DNA of 60,679 nucleotides from NCBI GenBank assembly GCA_021795715.1, contig JAJYPD010000010.1, positions 1-60,679 of the forward strand. Direction: 5' to 3'. How positions within the stretch are numbered: position 1 is the first letter of the stretch; the number at the start of each line of letters is the position of its first letter. Made by a program: the position numbers and the translations under genes. This document shows positions 26,233 to 36,307 of the stretch, one piece after another. Below the pieces are notes generated by a model that saw only the letters and a program-made list of their open reading frames with translations, was not told the DNA's origin and searched no databases. This DNA comes from Pseudomonadota bacterium. Lineage in GTDB: Bacteria; Pseudomonadota; Gammaproteobacteria; Acidiferrobacterales; Acidiferrobacteraceae.

Positions 26233-28164
26233 ATGGGCGCAAACACAGCGATCGAGGCACGCTTCGAGGCCTATAGCCGGTGGCGGGTGGACCTGACGCG
26301 CGAACTCGAGCGGCTGCGCGGATGGCTGACCGAACAGGGACTCGCCCAGGGCCAGAGCGAAAACCACATCAATCGCATGCTGACGGCCCTGCATGACGAC
26401 AAGCTCCATCTGGCCTTCGTCGCCGAATTTTCCCGAGGCAAGTCGGAACTGATCAACGCGCTGTTCTTCGGCGCCTCCGGCCAGCGGCTGCTCCCCTCCA
26501 GCGCCGGCCGCACGACCATGTGTCCGACCGAGCTCTTTTACAACGCCGACACGGCGCCGTCACTGCGGCTGTTGCCCATCGAATCGCGGGAAAACGGCGC
26601 GCCGATCACGGAACTGAAGGGGTTTCCGGAACAGTGGCAGACCCTGCCGCTGCCCCTCGACAACCCCGGGGCCATCGCCGCCGCCCTGCAACACATTGCC
26701 CAGACCAAGGCCGTCAAGGCCGCCCGCGCCCAGGCGCTCGGCTTTACCGTCACCCAGGACGCGGGCCAAAACGGCATCGTCGCCAACGAAAAGGGGGAGG
26801 TGGAGATCCCGCGCTGGCGCTACGCCCTGATCAACTATCCCCATCCGCTCCTGAAAGACGGTCTGGTGATCCTCGATACGCCGGGCCTGAATGCACTTGG
26901 CGCGGAGCCGGAACTGACGCTGAACACGCTGCCGAATGCGCACGCCGTCTTGTTCGTGCTCGCCGCCGACACCGGCGTCACGCAGTCGGAGATCGGCGTC
27001 TGGCGCCAGCACGTCGAAGGCAGTCACAAGGGCCGGCTGGTGGTGCTGAACAAGGTCGACGGCCTGTGGGATGACCTAAAGAGCGAAACCGATGTACAGC
27101 GGGAGATCGCCCGCCAGGTCGACGAAACGGCCCGCCATCTCAATGTCGCCCCCAACCGGGTGTACCCGGTGTCGGCGCAAAAGGCCCTGAGCGGCAAAAT
27201 CAAGCACGACACCCCGCTCGTCACCCGCAGCGGCATCGAGGTCCTGGAGCGCGCGCTCGCCGACGAGCTGCTGCCCAGCAAAGGCGGCATCGTGGCCGAG
27301 ACGGTGGCCGCGGAATTCCGCGAGGTCGAAGCCAGTGTCCGCCAGCTGGTCGACCAGCGCCTGCGGGGCTTGCGCGAACATTTCGACGAACTGAACGGCC
27401 TAAACGGCAAGAACATGGATGTCATCGAGCACATGATGGAGAAGGTGCGAAACGACAAGGTCGAGTTCGACCGGGCGATGCAGCGCTTTCATGCGACACG
27501 CAACATCTTCTCGCAGCAAAGCGCCGCGCTCTATGACTGCCTCAGTCTGAAGAGCTTGGACCGCATGATCGCCGAAACCAAAAAGAGCATGGAGCGCAGC
27601 CTGACCACCGGCGGCCTGAAGACGGCCATGCAGGGATTTTTGACCCACACGGCCACACAGATCGACACGGTCTCGCGCCATGCCCACGAAATCAAAACGC
27701 TCATGGACGGCGTCTATCAGAAGTTCCAGAAGGAACATGGACTCGCCAACATCCGCCCAAGCGGGTTTTCCGTGTTGCGCTACAGCCGCGAGATGCGGCG
27801 CATTCAGGAAAAACATGAGGCCTTCATTGGCGGCCTGTCGCTGTTCATGACCGAGCAGCACAACGTGGTCAAGGGCTTTTTTGAAACCGTGATCAGCAAG
27901 ATCCGCGCCATCTATGTGAGCATGAGCCGGGATGCCGATGACTGGCTGAAGGACATGATGGCTCCCATGGAGTCGCAGGTGCGGGAACATCAGGCGCAAT
28001 TGCGCCGGCGGCTCGAAAGCGTCAAGCGTATCCACCAGGCCAGCGACACGCTCGAAGCGCGCATGACCGAACTCAAACAAATCCTCGAGGAAATCGGCGA
28101 ACAGCAGCGGGCCGCACATGCAGCGCTCGCCCGCATCAGCAGCACGCTAAACCAAGTTCCGTGA
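26233..28164 (+). CDS. Dynamin-family large GTPase
   Basis: 643 residues. GTPase motifs: G1 AEFSRGKSEL (K70, S71), G2 Thr near 94-95, G3 DTPG (215-218), G4 NKVD (273-276). The remaining 350 residues are long helices with coiled-coil character (EVEASVRQLVDQRLRGLREHFDELNG and a C-terminal bundle). There is no signal peptide and no clear membrane helix. Bacterial dynamin-like proteins remodel or protect membranes; this subgroup is not assigned to a process. The start follows CAGGGGG. Its stop overlaps the GTG start of clc. Confidence 0.88.
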   Translation: MGANTAIEARFEAYSRWRVDLTRELERLRGWLTEQGLAQGQSENHINRMLTALHDDKLHLAFVAEFSRGKSELINALFFGASGQRLLPSSAGRTTMCPTELFYNADTAPSLRLLPIESRENGAPITELKGFPEQWQTLPLPLDNPGAIAAALQHIAQTKAVKAARAQALGFTVTQDAGQNGIVANEKGEVEIPRWRYALINYPHPLLKDGLVILDTPGLNALGAEPELTLNTLPNAHAVLFVLAADTGVTQSEIGVWRQHVEGSHKGRLVVLNKVDGLWDDLKSETDVQREIARQVDETARHLNVAPNRVYPVSAQKALSGKIKHDTPLVTRSGIEVLERALADELLPSKGGIVAETVAAEFREVEASVRQLVDQRLRGLREHFDELNGLNGKNMDVIEHMMEKVRNDKVEFDRAMQRFHATRNIFSQQSAALYDCLSLKSLDRMIAETKKSMERSLTTGGLKTAMQGFLTHTATQIDTVSRHAHEIKTLMDGVYQKFQKEHGLANIRPSGFSVLRYSREMRRIQEKHEAFIGGLSLFMTEQHNVVKGFFETVISKIRAIYVSMSRDADDWLKDMMAPMESQVREHQAQLRRRLESVKRIHQASDTLEARMTELKQILEEIGEQQRAAHAALARISSTLNQVP

Positions 28165-29479
28165 CAGCGGGCGTCGGCTCCCGGTTGCCATGGCGGCTGC
28201 GGGCGCCCTGGCGGCGGCTGCGGGCGCTTTTGCGTCACGAGTACTGGCGGATGCGGTTCGCGTTCTGGATGGGCGCGGCCCTGATCGGGATCGGCGCCGC
28301 CGCGCTGGCGGAAATGGCCACCCTGGCGACCCATGCCCTCACGACCCTGCAGCGGCACTGGATGTGGGCGCCGTTTTTCATATCACCCGTGGGTCTTGTG
28401 ACCTCGCTGTGGCTGACACGCCGCTTCTTCCCGGGTTCCCAGGGCAGCGGCATTCCACAGGTGATTGCGGCCATGCACGAGTCACAACCCGATACGAGCC
28501 GGCTCGTATCCCTGCGCATCGCCATCGGCAAGATCTTTCTGACCGGCCTGAGCCTCTTTTCCGGCGCCTCGATCGGCCGCGAGGGGCCCACCGTCCATGT
28601 CGGCGCCTCGATGGCGGCCGTGGCCGGGCGGTTAAGCGGCATCCGCAACCGCCACACCCTGGAGCGCACCCTGGTGATGGCAGGCGGGGCCGCCGGCATC
28701 GCCGCCGCCTTCAACACACCCATTGCCGGCTTCATGTTCGCCATTGAAGAGCTGGCGCGGGGCTTTGAGGAGCGCGACAGCGGCATCCTCATCGTCACCG
28801 TTCTGATCTCCGGCCTCACCGCCACAGTGCTCGAGGGCAACTATACCTATCTCGGCATCGTCCACACCGCGCTGACCGGCCGCCAATGGGTGCTCATTCC
28901 CGCTTGCGCCCTGATCGGGGGCGCCGCCGGCGGGCTCTTTAGCCGCCTCTTGCTCGATATCAGCGGACACCTGCAGATGCAGACCCGGGCCAGACCCTAC
29001 GGCGTCGTCATCGGACTGGCGTTCGTGATCGCCGCACTCGGCACGCTCGCGCACGGCACCACCTATGGCACCGGCTATAGCGAGGCGCGGTCGCTCGTCC
29101 ACAACACCATGCACTACCCGTGGTGGTTTCCCATGGCGCGGTGGCTTGGGAATCTCGCCTCCTACCTGTGCGGTGTGCCCGGCGGCCTGTTTGCGCCGGC
29201 GCTGGCCACCGGTGCGGGCATCGGCGCCGATCTCGGCCGCCTGCTTCCCTACGGACCGCTGCCGGCCGCCGTCATTCTCGGCATGGCCGGCTATCTGAGC
29301 GGCGTGGTGCAGACCCCGCTCACGGCCTTCATCATCGTCGCCGAAATAACCGGCAACCGCGACATGCTCATTCCACTCATTGCGACCTCGTTCCTTGCCT
29401 ATCTCGTGTCGCGCCTGATCTGCCGCGAACCGGTCTACCAGGCGCTGGCGGTACGGCTGCTGGGTCCGGCCCCACCCGC

Positions 29480-29483
<4 letters not shown>
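28161..29483 (+). CDS. ClC-family Cl-/H+ antiporter
   Basis: 440 residues, about ten or more membrane segments. Chloride-site motifs: GSGIPQ (95-100), GREGP (139-143) with gating Glu141, and GVPGGLFAPALATGAGIG. The internal proton Glu pair is present (IEE, 195-197, after AAFNTPIAGFMF), which in E. coli ClC marks an antiporter rather than a channel. The N-terminus is Arg-rich and cytoplasmic; there are no C-terminal CBS domains. GTG start overlapping the dynamin stop by 4 bases. In an acidophile it could serve acid resistance or chloride balance (inference). Confidence 0.92.
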
Positions 29484-30521
<1,038 letters not shown>

Positions 30522-30529
30522 ACTAATAG

Positions 30530-30799
<270 letters not shown>

Positions 30800-30808
30800 C
30801 AAGCCTCC

Positions 30809-31777
30809 ATGGCGCTCTTTCGGCGCGCATCACCCAAAGACGGGGGCGGCAAGCCGGGCGTACTCGCGCGGCTCACGGAGCGCCTGGCCAACACCCGTCA
30901 GGCGCTCGGCCAGAATCTCGCCCAGCTGCTGCGCGTGCGGCGACCCGTCGACGCCGCGCTCCTCGAGGAAATCGAAACCACCCTGATTACCGCCGACCTC
31001 GGTTTTGAGACCGTCTCGGTCATCATGGACGAAGTCAACCGCCGTGTCTCGCGGCGCGAAATCGGCGATTCCGTGGCCGTCTACGCGGCACTGCGGACGA
31101 TCCTTCTGGACATCCTCACACCCTGCGCCAAACCCTGGCCACAGGGCGCGCCACCCCAGGTCGTACTCATGGTCGGTGTCAACGGCGCCGGCAAGACCAC
31201 CACCATCGGCAAGATGATCCTGTATTTTCGGGAACGGGGTTTGCGCGTCCTGGTCGCCGCCGGCGACACATTCCGTGCCGCGGCGATCGAACAGCTCACC
31301 ACATGGGCCGAACGCGGGGAGGCAAGCGTGATCAGCCAGCCGCGGGGCGCCGACGCCGCAGCGGTGGCCCACGACGCCCTCCAGGCCGCGCAGGCCCGCA
31401 GCGCCGACATCCTGTTGATCGACACCGCAGGCCGCCTGCACACGCAGTCCGGACTGATGGACGAGCTCGGCAAGATCCGGCGGGTGCTCGCCCGGCTCGA
31501 TCCGGCCGCCCCGCACGAGGTCATTCTCGTGCTCGATGGCGGCATCGGCCAGAATGCGCTCGCGCAGCTCGAACATTTCCACAAGGCCATCGGTGTCACC
31601 GGCCTGTGTGTCACGAAACTCGACGGAACCGCCCGGGGCGGTGTCCTGTTTGCCATCGCCAAGAAGACCGGTTTGCCCATCTATTTTCTGGGTGTCGGTG
31701 AAGGCGAGGAGGATCTGCGTCCCTTCGACCCCGAAGCCTTCGTCGACGCGATCCTGCCGGCCGGGAACGACGCATGA
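30809..31777 (+). CDS. ftsY: Signal recognition particle receptor FtsY
   Basis: 322 residues, short because the acidic A domain is reduced to about 25 residues. NG domain motifs: GVNGAGKTTTIGKM (G1), DTAGRLHTQ (G3), TKLDGTARGG (G4) and GVGEGEEDLRPFDPEAFV at the end. It receives SRP-bound ribosomes at the SecYEG translocon. ftsE follows with a 4-base overlap, the standard ftsYEX operon. Confidence 0.97.
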   Translation: MALFRRASPKDGGGKPGVLARLTERLANTRQALGQNLAQLLRVRRPVDAALLEEIETTLITADLGFETVSVIMDEVNRRVSRREIGDSVAVYAALRTILLDILTPCAKPWPQGAPPQVVLMVGVNGAGKTTTIGKMILYFRERGLRVLVAAGDTFRAAAIEQLTTWAERGEASVISQPRGADAAAVAHDALQAAQARSADILLIDTAGRLHTQSGLMDELGKIRRVLARLDPAAPHEVILVLDGGIGQNALAQLEHFHKAIGVTGLCVTKLDGTARGGVLFAIAKKTGLPIYFLGVGEGEEDLRPFDPEAFVDAILPAGNDA

Positions 31778-32433
31778 TCGAACTGCGGCACGTCTTCAAG
31801 CGCTACCACGGCGGCGCCGACGTGCTGACCGACATCAACTTCACCATCGAAGACGGGGAAATGGTGTTCCTGACCGGACCGTCGGGCGCCGGCAAGAGCA
31901 CGCTTTTGAAGCTTATCGCCCTGATCGAGCGGCCCACGCGCGGCCAGATCTCGGTCAACGGGCGCGATCTCGCCAAATTGTCCCGCCGGCGCATCCCCGC
32001 CTTCCGCCGCGAGATCGGTGTCGTCTTTCAGGACAACAAACTGCTAAACGACCGGACCCTGTTTGACAACGTGGCGCTGCCGCTGATCGTGCGCGGCGTG
32101 ACCGGCGACGAACTGCGCCGGCGCGTGCACGCGGCCCTCGACAAGGTCGGCCTGCTCGCGCGCGCCCGCAACCATCCCCTGACGCTGTCCGGCGGCGAAC
32201 AGCAGCGCGTGGGCATTGCCCGCGCCATCACCAACCGCCCGCCGCTTTTGATTGCCGATGAACCCACGGGCAATCTCGATGCCGCCCTGTCCGATGAGGT
32301 GATCGACCTGTTTTCCGATTTCCATGCGCACGGCACCACCGTGCTGATCGCCACACACGAGAAGCGGCACATCGAGCGATTGCGCAAACGCGTGATCACG
32401 CTGCGCAAAGACCACAGTCTGGAGGCGGCGTGA
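31774..32433 (+). CDS. ftsE: Cell division ATP-binding protein FtsE
   Basis: 219-residue ABC ATPase: Walker A GPSGAGKST, Q-loop FQDNKLLNDRTLFDNV, signature LSGGEQQR, Walker B LLIADEPTGNLD. With FtsX it controls periplasmic cell-wall hydrolases at the septum rather than transport. The N-terminus IELRHVFKRYHGGADVLTDI is typical. It overlaps ftsY and ftsX by 4 bases each. Confidence 0.97.
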   Translation: MIELRHVFKRYHGGADVLTDINFTIEDGEMVFLTGPSGAGKSTLLKLIALIERPTRGQISVNGRDLAKLSRRRIPAFRREIGVVFQDNKLLNDRTLFDNVALPLIVRGVTGDELRRRVHAALDKVGLLARARNHPLTLSGGEQQRVGIARAITNRPPLLIADEPTGNLDAALSDEVIDLFSDFHAHGTTVLIATHEKRHIERLRKRVITLRKDHSLEAA

Positions 32434-33332
32434 GCGGCTACCTCAGCCGGCACGCGCAGGTCCTGCTCGCCACCCTGGGCGACATGCTCCGCGAGCCGGT
32501 GGCCAGTGCGCTCGCCATCGCCGTCATCGGGATCACGCTGGCCTTGCCCGCAGGCCTTTTCACGGCGCTCGCCAATGTGCAACGCTTGAGCACCGGCTGG
32601 CAGCGAAGTGCCGCCTTTTCGGTCTACCTGCACCGGCAGACGCCTGCGCCACGGCAGATCGCAACCGCCATCGGCCGCCTTCCGGGCGTCAAGTCGGTGG
32701 CCTACGTAAGCCCCGCGGCGGGCCTTGCCCTGTTCCGGCGGCTGTCGGGTTTTGGGCCGGCGCTGGCCACCTTGCACAGCAACCCCCTGCCCCCCGTGGT
32801 GTTGGTCACACCCCGCCGCGAAACGCCCTCGGCCCTTGCGCAGCTGACCCACGCCCTGCAGAGGGTGCCGGGCGTGGCCAGCGTCCAGTCGGATCTCCAC
32901 TGGCTCGAGCGCCTGCAGGCCGGACTCGCGCTCGGGCGGCGTCTGGCGCTTTTGCTTACCGCTTTGCTCGGACTTGCCGTGCTCCTGATCCTCGGCAACA
33001 CCATCCGTGTGGCGGTCATGAACCGGGCGACCGAGATCGAGGTCATCCAGCTTGTGGGCGGCACCGACAGGTTCATCCGCCGCCCCTTCCTCTACGCCGG
33101 CGCCTTGCAGGGAATTCTGGGGGCACTGGCGGCCTTCGTCATCGTCGAGATTGCGGTCCTGATCCTGGACGGTCCCGTCCGGCACCTGGCTGATCTCTAC
33201 GGCAGCCCGTACCGCCTGCAAGGCCTGGGGTTGCATGGACTGTTGTGGCTCGTTCTGGGCGGCGGAGCCCTCGGCTGGACCGGATCCCGCCTGGCAGTGG
33301 CCCGGGAACTGCGCCGCCGCCGCCTGGCCTAA
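32430..33332 (+). CDS. ftsX: Cell division protein FtsX
   Basis: 300 residues with four membrane segments (about 25-48, 170-192, 222-245, 268-290) and a periplasmic domain between TM1 and TM2, the standard FtsX topology. The C-terminal membrane part contains NTIRVAVMNRATEIEVIQLVGGTDRFIRRPFLYAGALQG, the conserved FtsX motif. It begins with GTG overlapping the ftsE stop. Ninety bases separate it from rpoH, and that gap holds a separate promoter and operator. Confidence 0.96.
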   Translation: MSGYLSRHAQVLLATLGDMLREPVASALAIAVIGITLALPAGLFTALANVQRLSTGWQRSAAFSVYLHRQTPAPRQIATAIGRLPGVKSVAYVSPAAGLALFRRLSGFGPALATLHSNPLPPVVLVTPRRETPSALAQLTHALQRVPGVASVQSDLHWLERLQAGLALGRRLALLLTALLGLAVLLILGNTIRVAVMNRATEIEVIQLVGGTDRFIRRPFLYAGALQGILGALAAFVIVEIAVLILDGPVRHLADLYGSPYRLQGLGLHGLLWLVLGGGALGWTGSRLAVARELRRRRLA

Positions 33333-33361
33333 GGGCCTATCCCGAGGAACTTTCCCCGGCA

Positions 33362-33388
33362 TTAGCACTCTCAACCGGAGAATGCTAA
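33362..33388. promoter_or_regulatory. CIRCE element (HrcA operator) upstream of rpoH
   Basis: TTAGCACTC (33362-33370), a 9-base spacer, and GAATGCTAA (33380-33388). The CIRCE consensus is TTAGCACTC-N9-GAGTGCTAA; only one base of 18 differs. It lies 34 bases before the rpoH ATG and covers the likely -35/-10 region, the expected place for repression by HrcA. HrcA itself is not in the window. Confidence 0.88.
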
Positions 33389-33391
33389 AAT
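33362..33391 (+). promoter_or_regulatory. Likely sigma70 promoter of rpoH inside CIRCE
   Basis: TTAGCA (33362-33367), 18-base spacer, TAAAAT (33386-33391, five of six). The boxes coincide with the outer halves of the CIRCE arms, so repressor and polymerase would compete. The transcript would start near 33398 and carry a short leader with an AGGGGG ribosome-binding site. Confidence 0.5.
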
Positions 33392-33422
33392 GCCATCAGC
33401 TCAACGCCCAGGGGGTTTGCCC

Positions 33423-34292
33423 ATGACAACACAGGCACTACCGGTTGCTCTCAATGTCCAGGCGGAAGGAGGTCTTGCGGCCTACATGCGCCTTGCCAAT
33501 GCCGCACCCATCCTGAGCGCCGACGAAGAACGCGCGCTCGCCGTCGATTATCGCGAGCGGGGCGATCTGGAAGCCGCCCGGCAGCTCGTCTTGTCGCAAC
33601 TGCGCTATGTCGTGCGGGTCGCCCGCGCATTTGCCGGCTACGGTCTGCCCCAGGCGGACCTGATCCAGGAAGGCAACATCGGCCTGATGAAGGCCGTCAA
33701 ACACTTTGATCCCGCACACGGCGTGCGCCTGGTGTCATTTGCCGTGCACTGGATCCGCGCCGAGATCTACGACTACATTCTGCGCAACTGGCGAATCGTC
33801 AAGGTCGCCACGACCAAGGCCCAGCGCAAACTGTTTTTCAACCTGCGCCAGTCCCGCGCCCGCATCGGCTGGATGAACCAGACCGAGATCGACTCGCTGG
33901 CCGCCGAACTCGATGTGCCGACAGCGACGGTCAAGGAAATGGAGTCGCGCATGTCCTACCCGGACGTGTCGTTCGACGCCCATGAGGACGCAGACGACGA
34001 GGAGTACCGGGCGACACCCGCCGGGTATCTGCAGGACATGCGCTACAACCCCGAGATCCTCCTGTCGCGCGCCGACGACGAGGTGTCGCAGCACAACCAG
34101 CTGCAGACGGCCCTGGTGGCGCTCGATGATCGCAGCCGCGACATCATCAAGCGGCGCTGGCTTGGCAACACCAAACCGACACTGCACGAACTGGCCGCCG
34201 AATACGGCGTGTCGGCCGAACGCATCCGCCAGATCGAAAAGAAGGCGCTCGACACCATGAAAGGGGTGATCGCGCTGCCGGAACCGGCCTAA
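33423..34292 (+). CDS. rpoH: Heat-shock sigma factor RpoH (sigma32)
   Basis: 289 residues. Region 2 has the RpoH-typical GYGLPQADLIQEGNIGLMKAVKHFDP and VRLVSFAVHWIRAEIYDYILRNWRIVKVATTKAQRKLFFNLR, which includes the RpoH box (QRKLFFNLR). Region 4 ends with LAAEYGVSAERIRQIEKKA. ATG 33423 was chosen over an upstream in-frame ATG at 33390, which overlaps the promoter -10. An AGGGGG lies 8 bases before it. It likely directs lon through the promoter at 3779-3806. A hairpin and the convergent T4SS cluster follow. Confidence 0.97.
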   Translation: MTTQALPVALNVQAEGGLAAYMRLANAAPILSADEERALAVDYRERGDLEAARQLVLSQLRYVVRVARAFAGYGLPQADLIQEGNIGLMKAVKHFDPAHGVRLVSFAVHWIRAEIYDYILRNWRIVKVATTKAQRKLFFNLRQSRARIGWMNQTEIDSLAAELDVPTATVKEMESRMSYPDVSFDAHEDADDEEYRATPAGYLQDMRYNPEILLSRADDEVSQHNQLQTALVALDDRSRDIIKRRWLGNTKPTLHELAAEYGVSAERIRQIEKKALDTMKGVIALPEPA

Positions 34293-34322
34293 GACCCCGG
34301 AACACCCGCCTGATCACGACAT

Positions 34323-34351
34323 GCCGCCCCCCGGTCATGCCGGGGGGCGGC
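34323..34351. terminator. Strong GC hairpin between rpoH and the T4SS-cluster end
   Basis: A perfect 12-bp inverted repeat, gccgccccccgg (34323-34334) and ccggggggcggc (34340-34351), 5-base loop. It lies between the convergent rpoH (ends 34292) and lipoprotein gene (ends 34356). No U-tract follows on either strand, so it may be a bidirectional but weak or Rho-assisted terminator. Confidence 0.5.
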
Positions 34352-34355
34352 GCCC

Positions 34356-35750
34356 TCACCCGCAGCCTCCCTGGCCCAGCCGCAGATTCCACACGAACGT
34401 GCGCACATTGCCGGCGGCATCGGCGAGCGTCAGCGTCATGGGCGCCAGAAACTCCGGTCCGGTAAAGACCGACCAGGTGCCATTGGGCAACACGTTCACC
34501 GCCCCTCCGACGAACCACGCCCCGCTGATACCGGCCGGATCCGACCACCTCCCGCGCAGTGTGCCCAGTGTCGGCTGCCCGATGAACGACACGACGCACG
34601 CCTGTGGGCCGCCATTGTCAAAGCCCACGGTCGCCTGCGCCTGCCCTTGCTCGCCGGCACCATCCACCGCATGGACGGCCAGCTCGTGGACACCATCGGC
34701 AAAATCCGGTGTCGCGACCCGAAACGCAAACGCACCCTGCGTGGTGACGGACTGGCCGGCCTGCCCGTCCACCGTCAGCGTCACCGCGACCGGCAGCTGC
34801 AAAGGATCGTCGACACTCCCCTCGATTGTCAGCGGACCGCGTGTCCAGGCCGGCAGCGGCGCAAGCGAGACCGCAACCGGTGATGAGGCGAAAGCCGCTG
34901 GCGGATCGCCCCCAAAAAGCGGCGAAGCGCTGTTTGCGAGCGCCTTGGCGTAGGCCGTGATCGCCTGCGCAAGCGGCGTCTGCGCCGTTCCCATCAGGCC
35001 GCCGGCGACCGCGGCCTGCAGCACCCCCTCGGCCAATCCGCTGCGATAGGCATCGGCCGACAGCGGCAATGCGCCAAGATGCAAAGGCCCGCTGGCGGCC
35101 GCGCCGTTCAGAAAACCGTCGTCCGCCACGTCGGCTGCCATGAGCGCTGTGACCGCCGCCGTGGTCTGTCCCTGCGCATGCGCCCAGGCCGACAGGCCGG
35201 CCAGCGTCAGTGCCGCCTCGTTGGCTGCCGACACGGTTTGCGCGCCCGCGCCCACCGGTTGCGGCAGCAAAAGCGGCGGATACCCAAGCCACGCAGCGAA
35301 CGCCGCATCGGCGTCACGGAGGGCGGACGGGGCGGCAATGCCCGTGCCCTGCAGATAACCGGCGAGCGCCGCCGCCGCCGTGCTCCAGGGCGAGACGGCG
35401 AGGGTCTCGCTGACACCCTGCTCATACAGGATTTGCGCATCGAGCGGCCCGCTCACTTCCTCCTCGCCATCGGTGGCGCGGACATAGGCGACACCTTCGG
35501 TGCGCACCGTCAACACGGCGCTTGGCACCTGCACCGCGACCGTGAAGTGGCCGCTATCGTCCGTGCGCGTGGTGGCGATGATCCGGCCACCGTCGAGCAC
35601 CGTGACCGGCGCTCCGGCCAGCGCCTCGCCGCCGATGACCATTCCGCTCAACAGGCCCCCCGGTACCGGCGGCGGGACCGGGACCTGTCCGACCTCGCAG
35701 CCAACAAGACAGGCACACAACGGCCACAACACCCAACGCGTCAGTCGCAT
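34356..35750 (-). CDS. Large lipoprotein at the end of the T4SS cluster
   Basis: 464 residues; lipobox LVGC with Cys18, followed by Glu rather than the Asp that retains lipoproteins at the inner membrane, so probably outer-membrane. Residues ~30-90 form a carboxypeptidase-regulatory/Ig-like fold (DSGHFTVAVQVP). The middle is Ala-rich helical. The C-terminal ~170 residues contain Ig-like strands (TLTVDGQAGQSVTTQGAFAFRV, HELAVHAVDGAGE). ATG 35750 has AAGGAG before it. The T4SS lacks an obvious VirB7, and this could fill that role, though it is far larger. Family not recognised. Confidence 0.75.
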   Translation of the reverse strand: MRLTRWVLWPLCACLVGCEVGQVPVPPPVPGGLLSGMVIGGEALAGAPVTVLDGGRIIATTRTDDSGHFTVAVQVPSAVLTVRTEGVAYVRATDGEEEVSGPLDAQILYEQGVSETLAVSPWSTAAAALAGYLQGTGIAAPSALRDADAAFAAWLGYPPLLLPQPVGAGAQTVSAANEAALTLAGLSAWAHAQGQTTAAVTALMAADVADDGFLNGAAASGPLHLGALPLSADAYRSGLAEGVLQAAVAGGLMGTAQTPLAQAITAYAKALANSASPLFGGDPPAAFASSPVAVSLAPLPAWTRGPLTIEGSVDDPLQLPVAVTLTVDGQAGQSVTTQGAFAFRVATPDFADGVHELAVHAVDGAGEQGQAQATVGFDNGGPQACVVSFIGQPTLGTLRGRWSDPAGISGAWFVGGAVNVLPNGTWSVFTGPEFLAPMTLTLADAAGNVRTFVWNLRLGQGGCG

Positions 35751-35764
35751 CTCATCTCCTTGAT

Positions 35765-36307
35765 TTACACGATCCGCCACATGAGCGATACCGTCACCGT
35801 CGACAGCGGATGCGGTCCGACCGCGGACGCAAGCGATAACTGCACCGCCAGACGGGCCGGCAACGGCGCCACGGCAACCACACTCCACACCGGCAACCAG
35901 TTGTCCCGCGCAGGCTCGTGGATTTGCGCATACCCCAGTGCGTCCTTCACGTAGCGCCGATTGCGCTGCAGGCGGTCCACGCCCAGACCCACGCCCCACC
36001 ACGGCCTCAGGGCATAGGTGAGCGGCAGCCGCCATTCCCATACGCACCGGCCGCGCCATGCGGTGATGGTCTCGACGCGACGCGCCGGCAGCGGCGTGGC
36101 CAGACGCGATGCGCCCAGAACAAACGCGAAGGCACGCCCGGCGAACGGACGATCCGAAACGACCGCCTGCGCACTGACACCGCGCATGCCAAGCACACCC
36201 CCAAGGCCCGGCGCCTGCGCCCAGTCGGCGCCTGCGCCCACCGACAAGCGCCAGGCGTGCGCCGTACCCGTCGCCAAAATCCACCACCAAGACGCCGTCT
36301 TTTTCAT
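35765..36307 (-). CDS. Predicted outer-membrane beta-barrel of the T4SS cluster
   Basis: 180 residues with a signal peptide (MKKTASWWWILATGTAHA) and alternating aromatic strands (FAFVLGASRL, GRCVWEWRLPLTYALRPWWGVGLGVDRL, LAVQLSLASAV, VTVSLMWRIV), suggesting a small barrel. The terminus IV is unusual for a barrel. Its start overlaps the stop of the VirB10-like gene (ATGA), tying it to the secretion operon. It is not a known VirB component. Confidence 0.65.
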   Translation of the reverse strand: MKKTASWWWILATGTAHAWRLSVGAGADWAQAPGLGGVLGMRGVSAQAVVSDRPFAGRAFAFVLGASRLATPLPARRVETITAWRGRCVWEWRLPLTYALRPWWGVGLGVDRLQRNRRYVKDALGYAQIHEPARDNWLPVWSVVAVAPLPARLAVQLSLASAVGPHPLSTVTVSLMWRIV

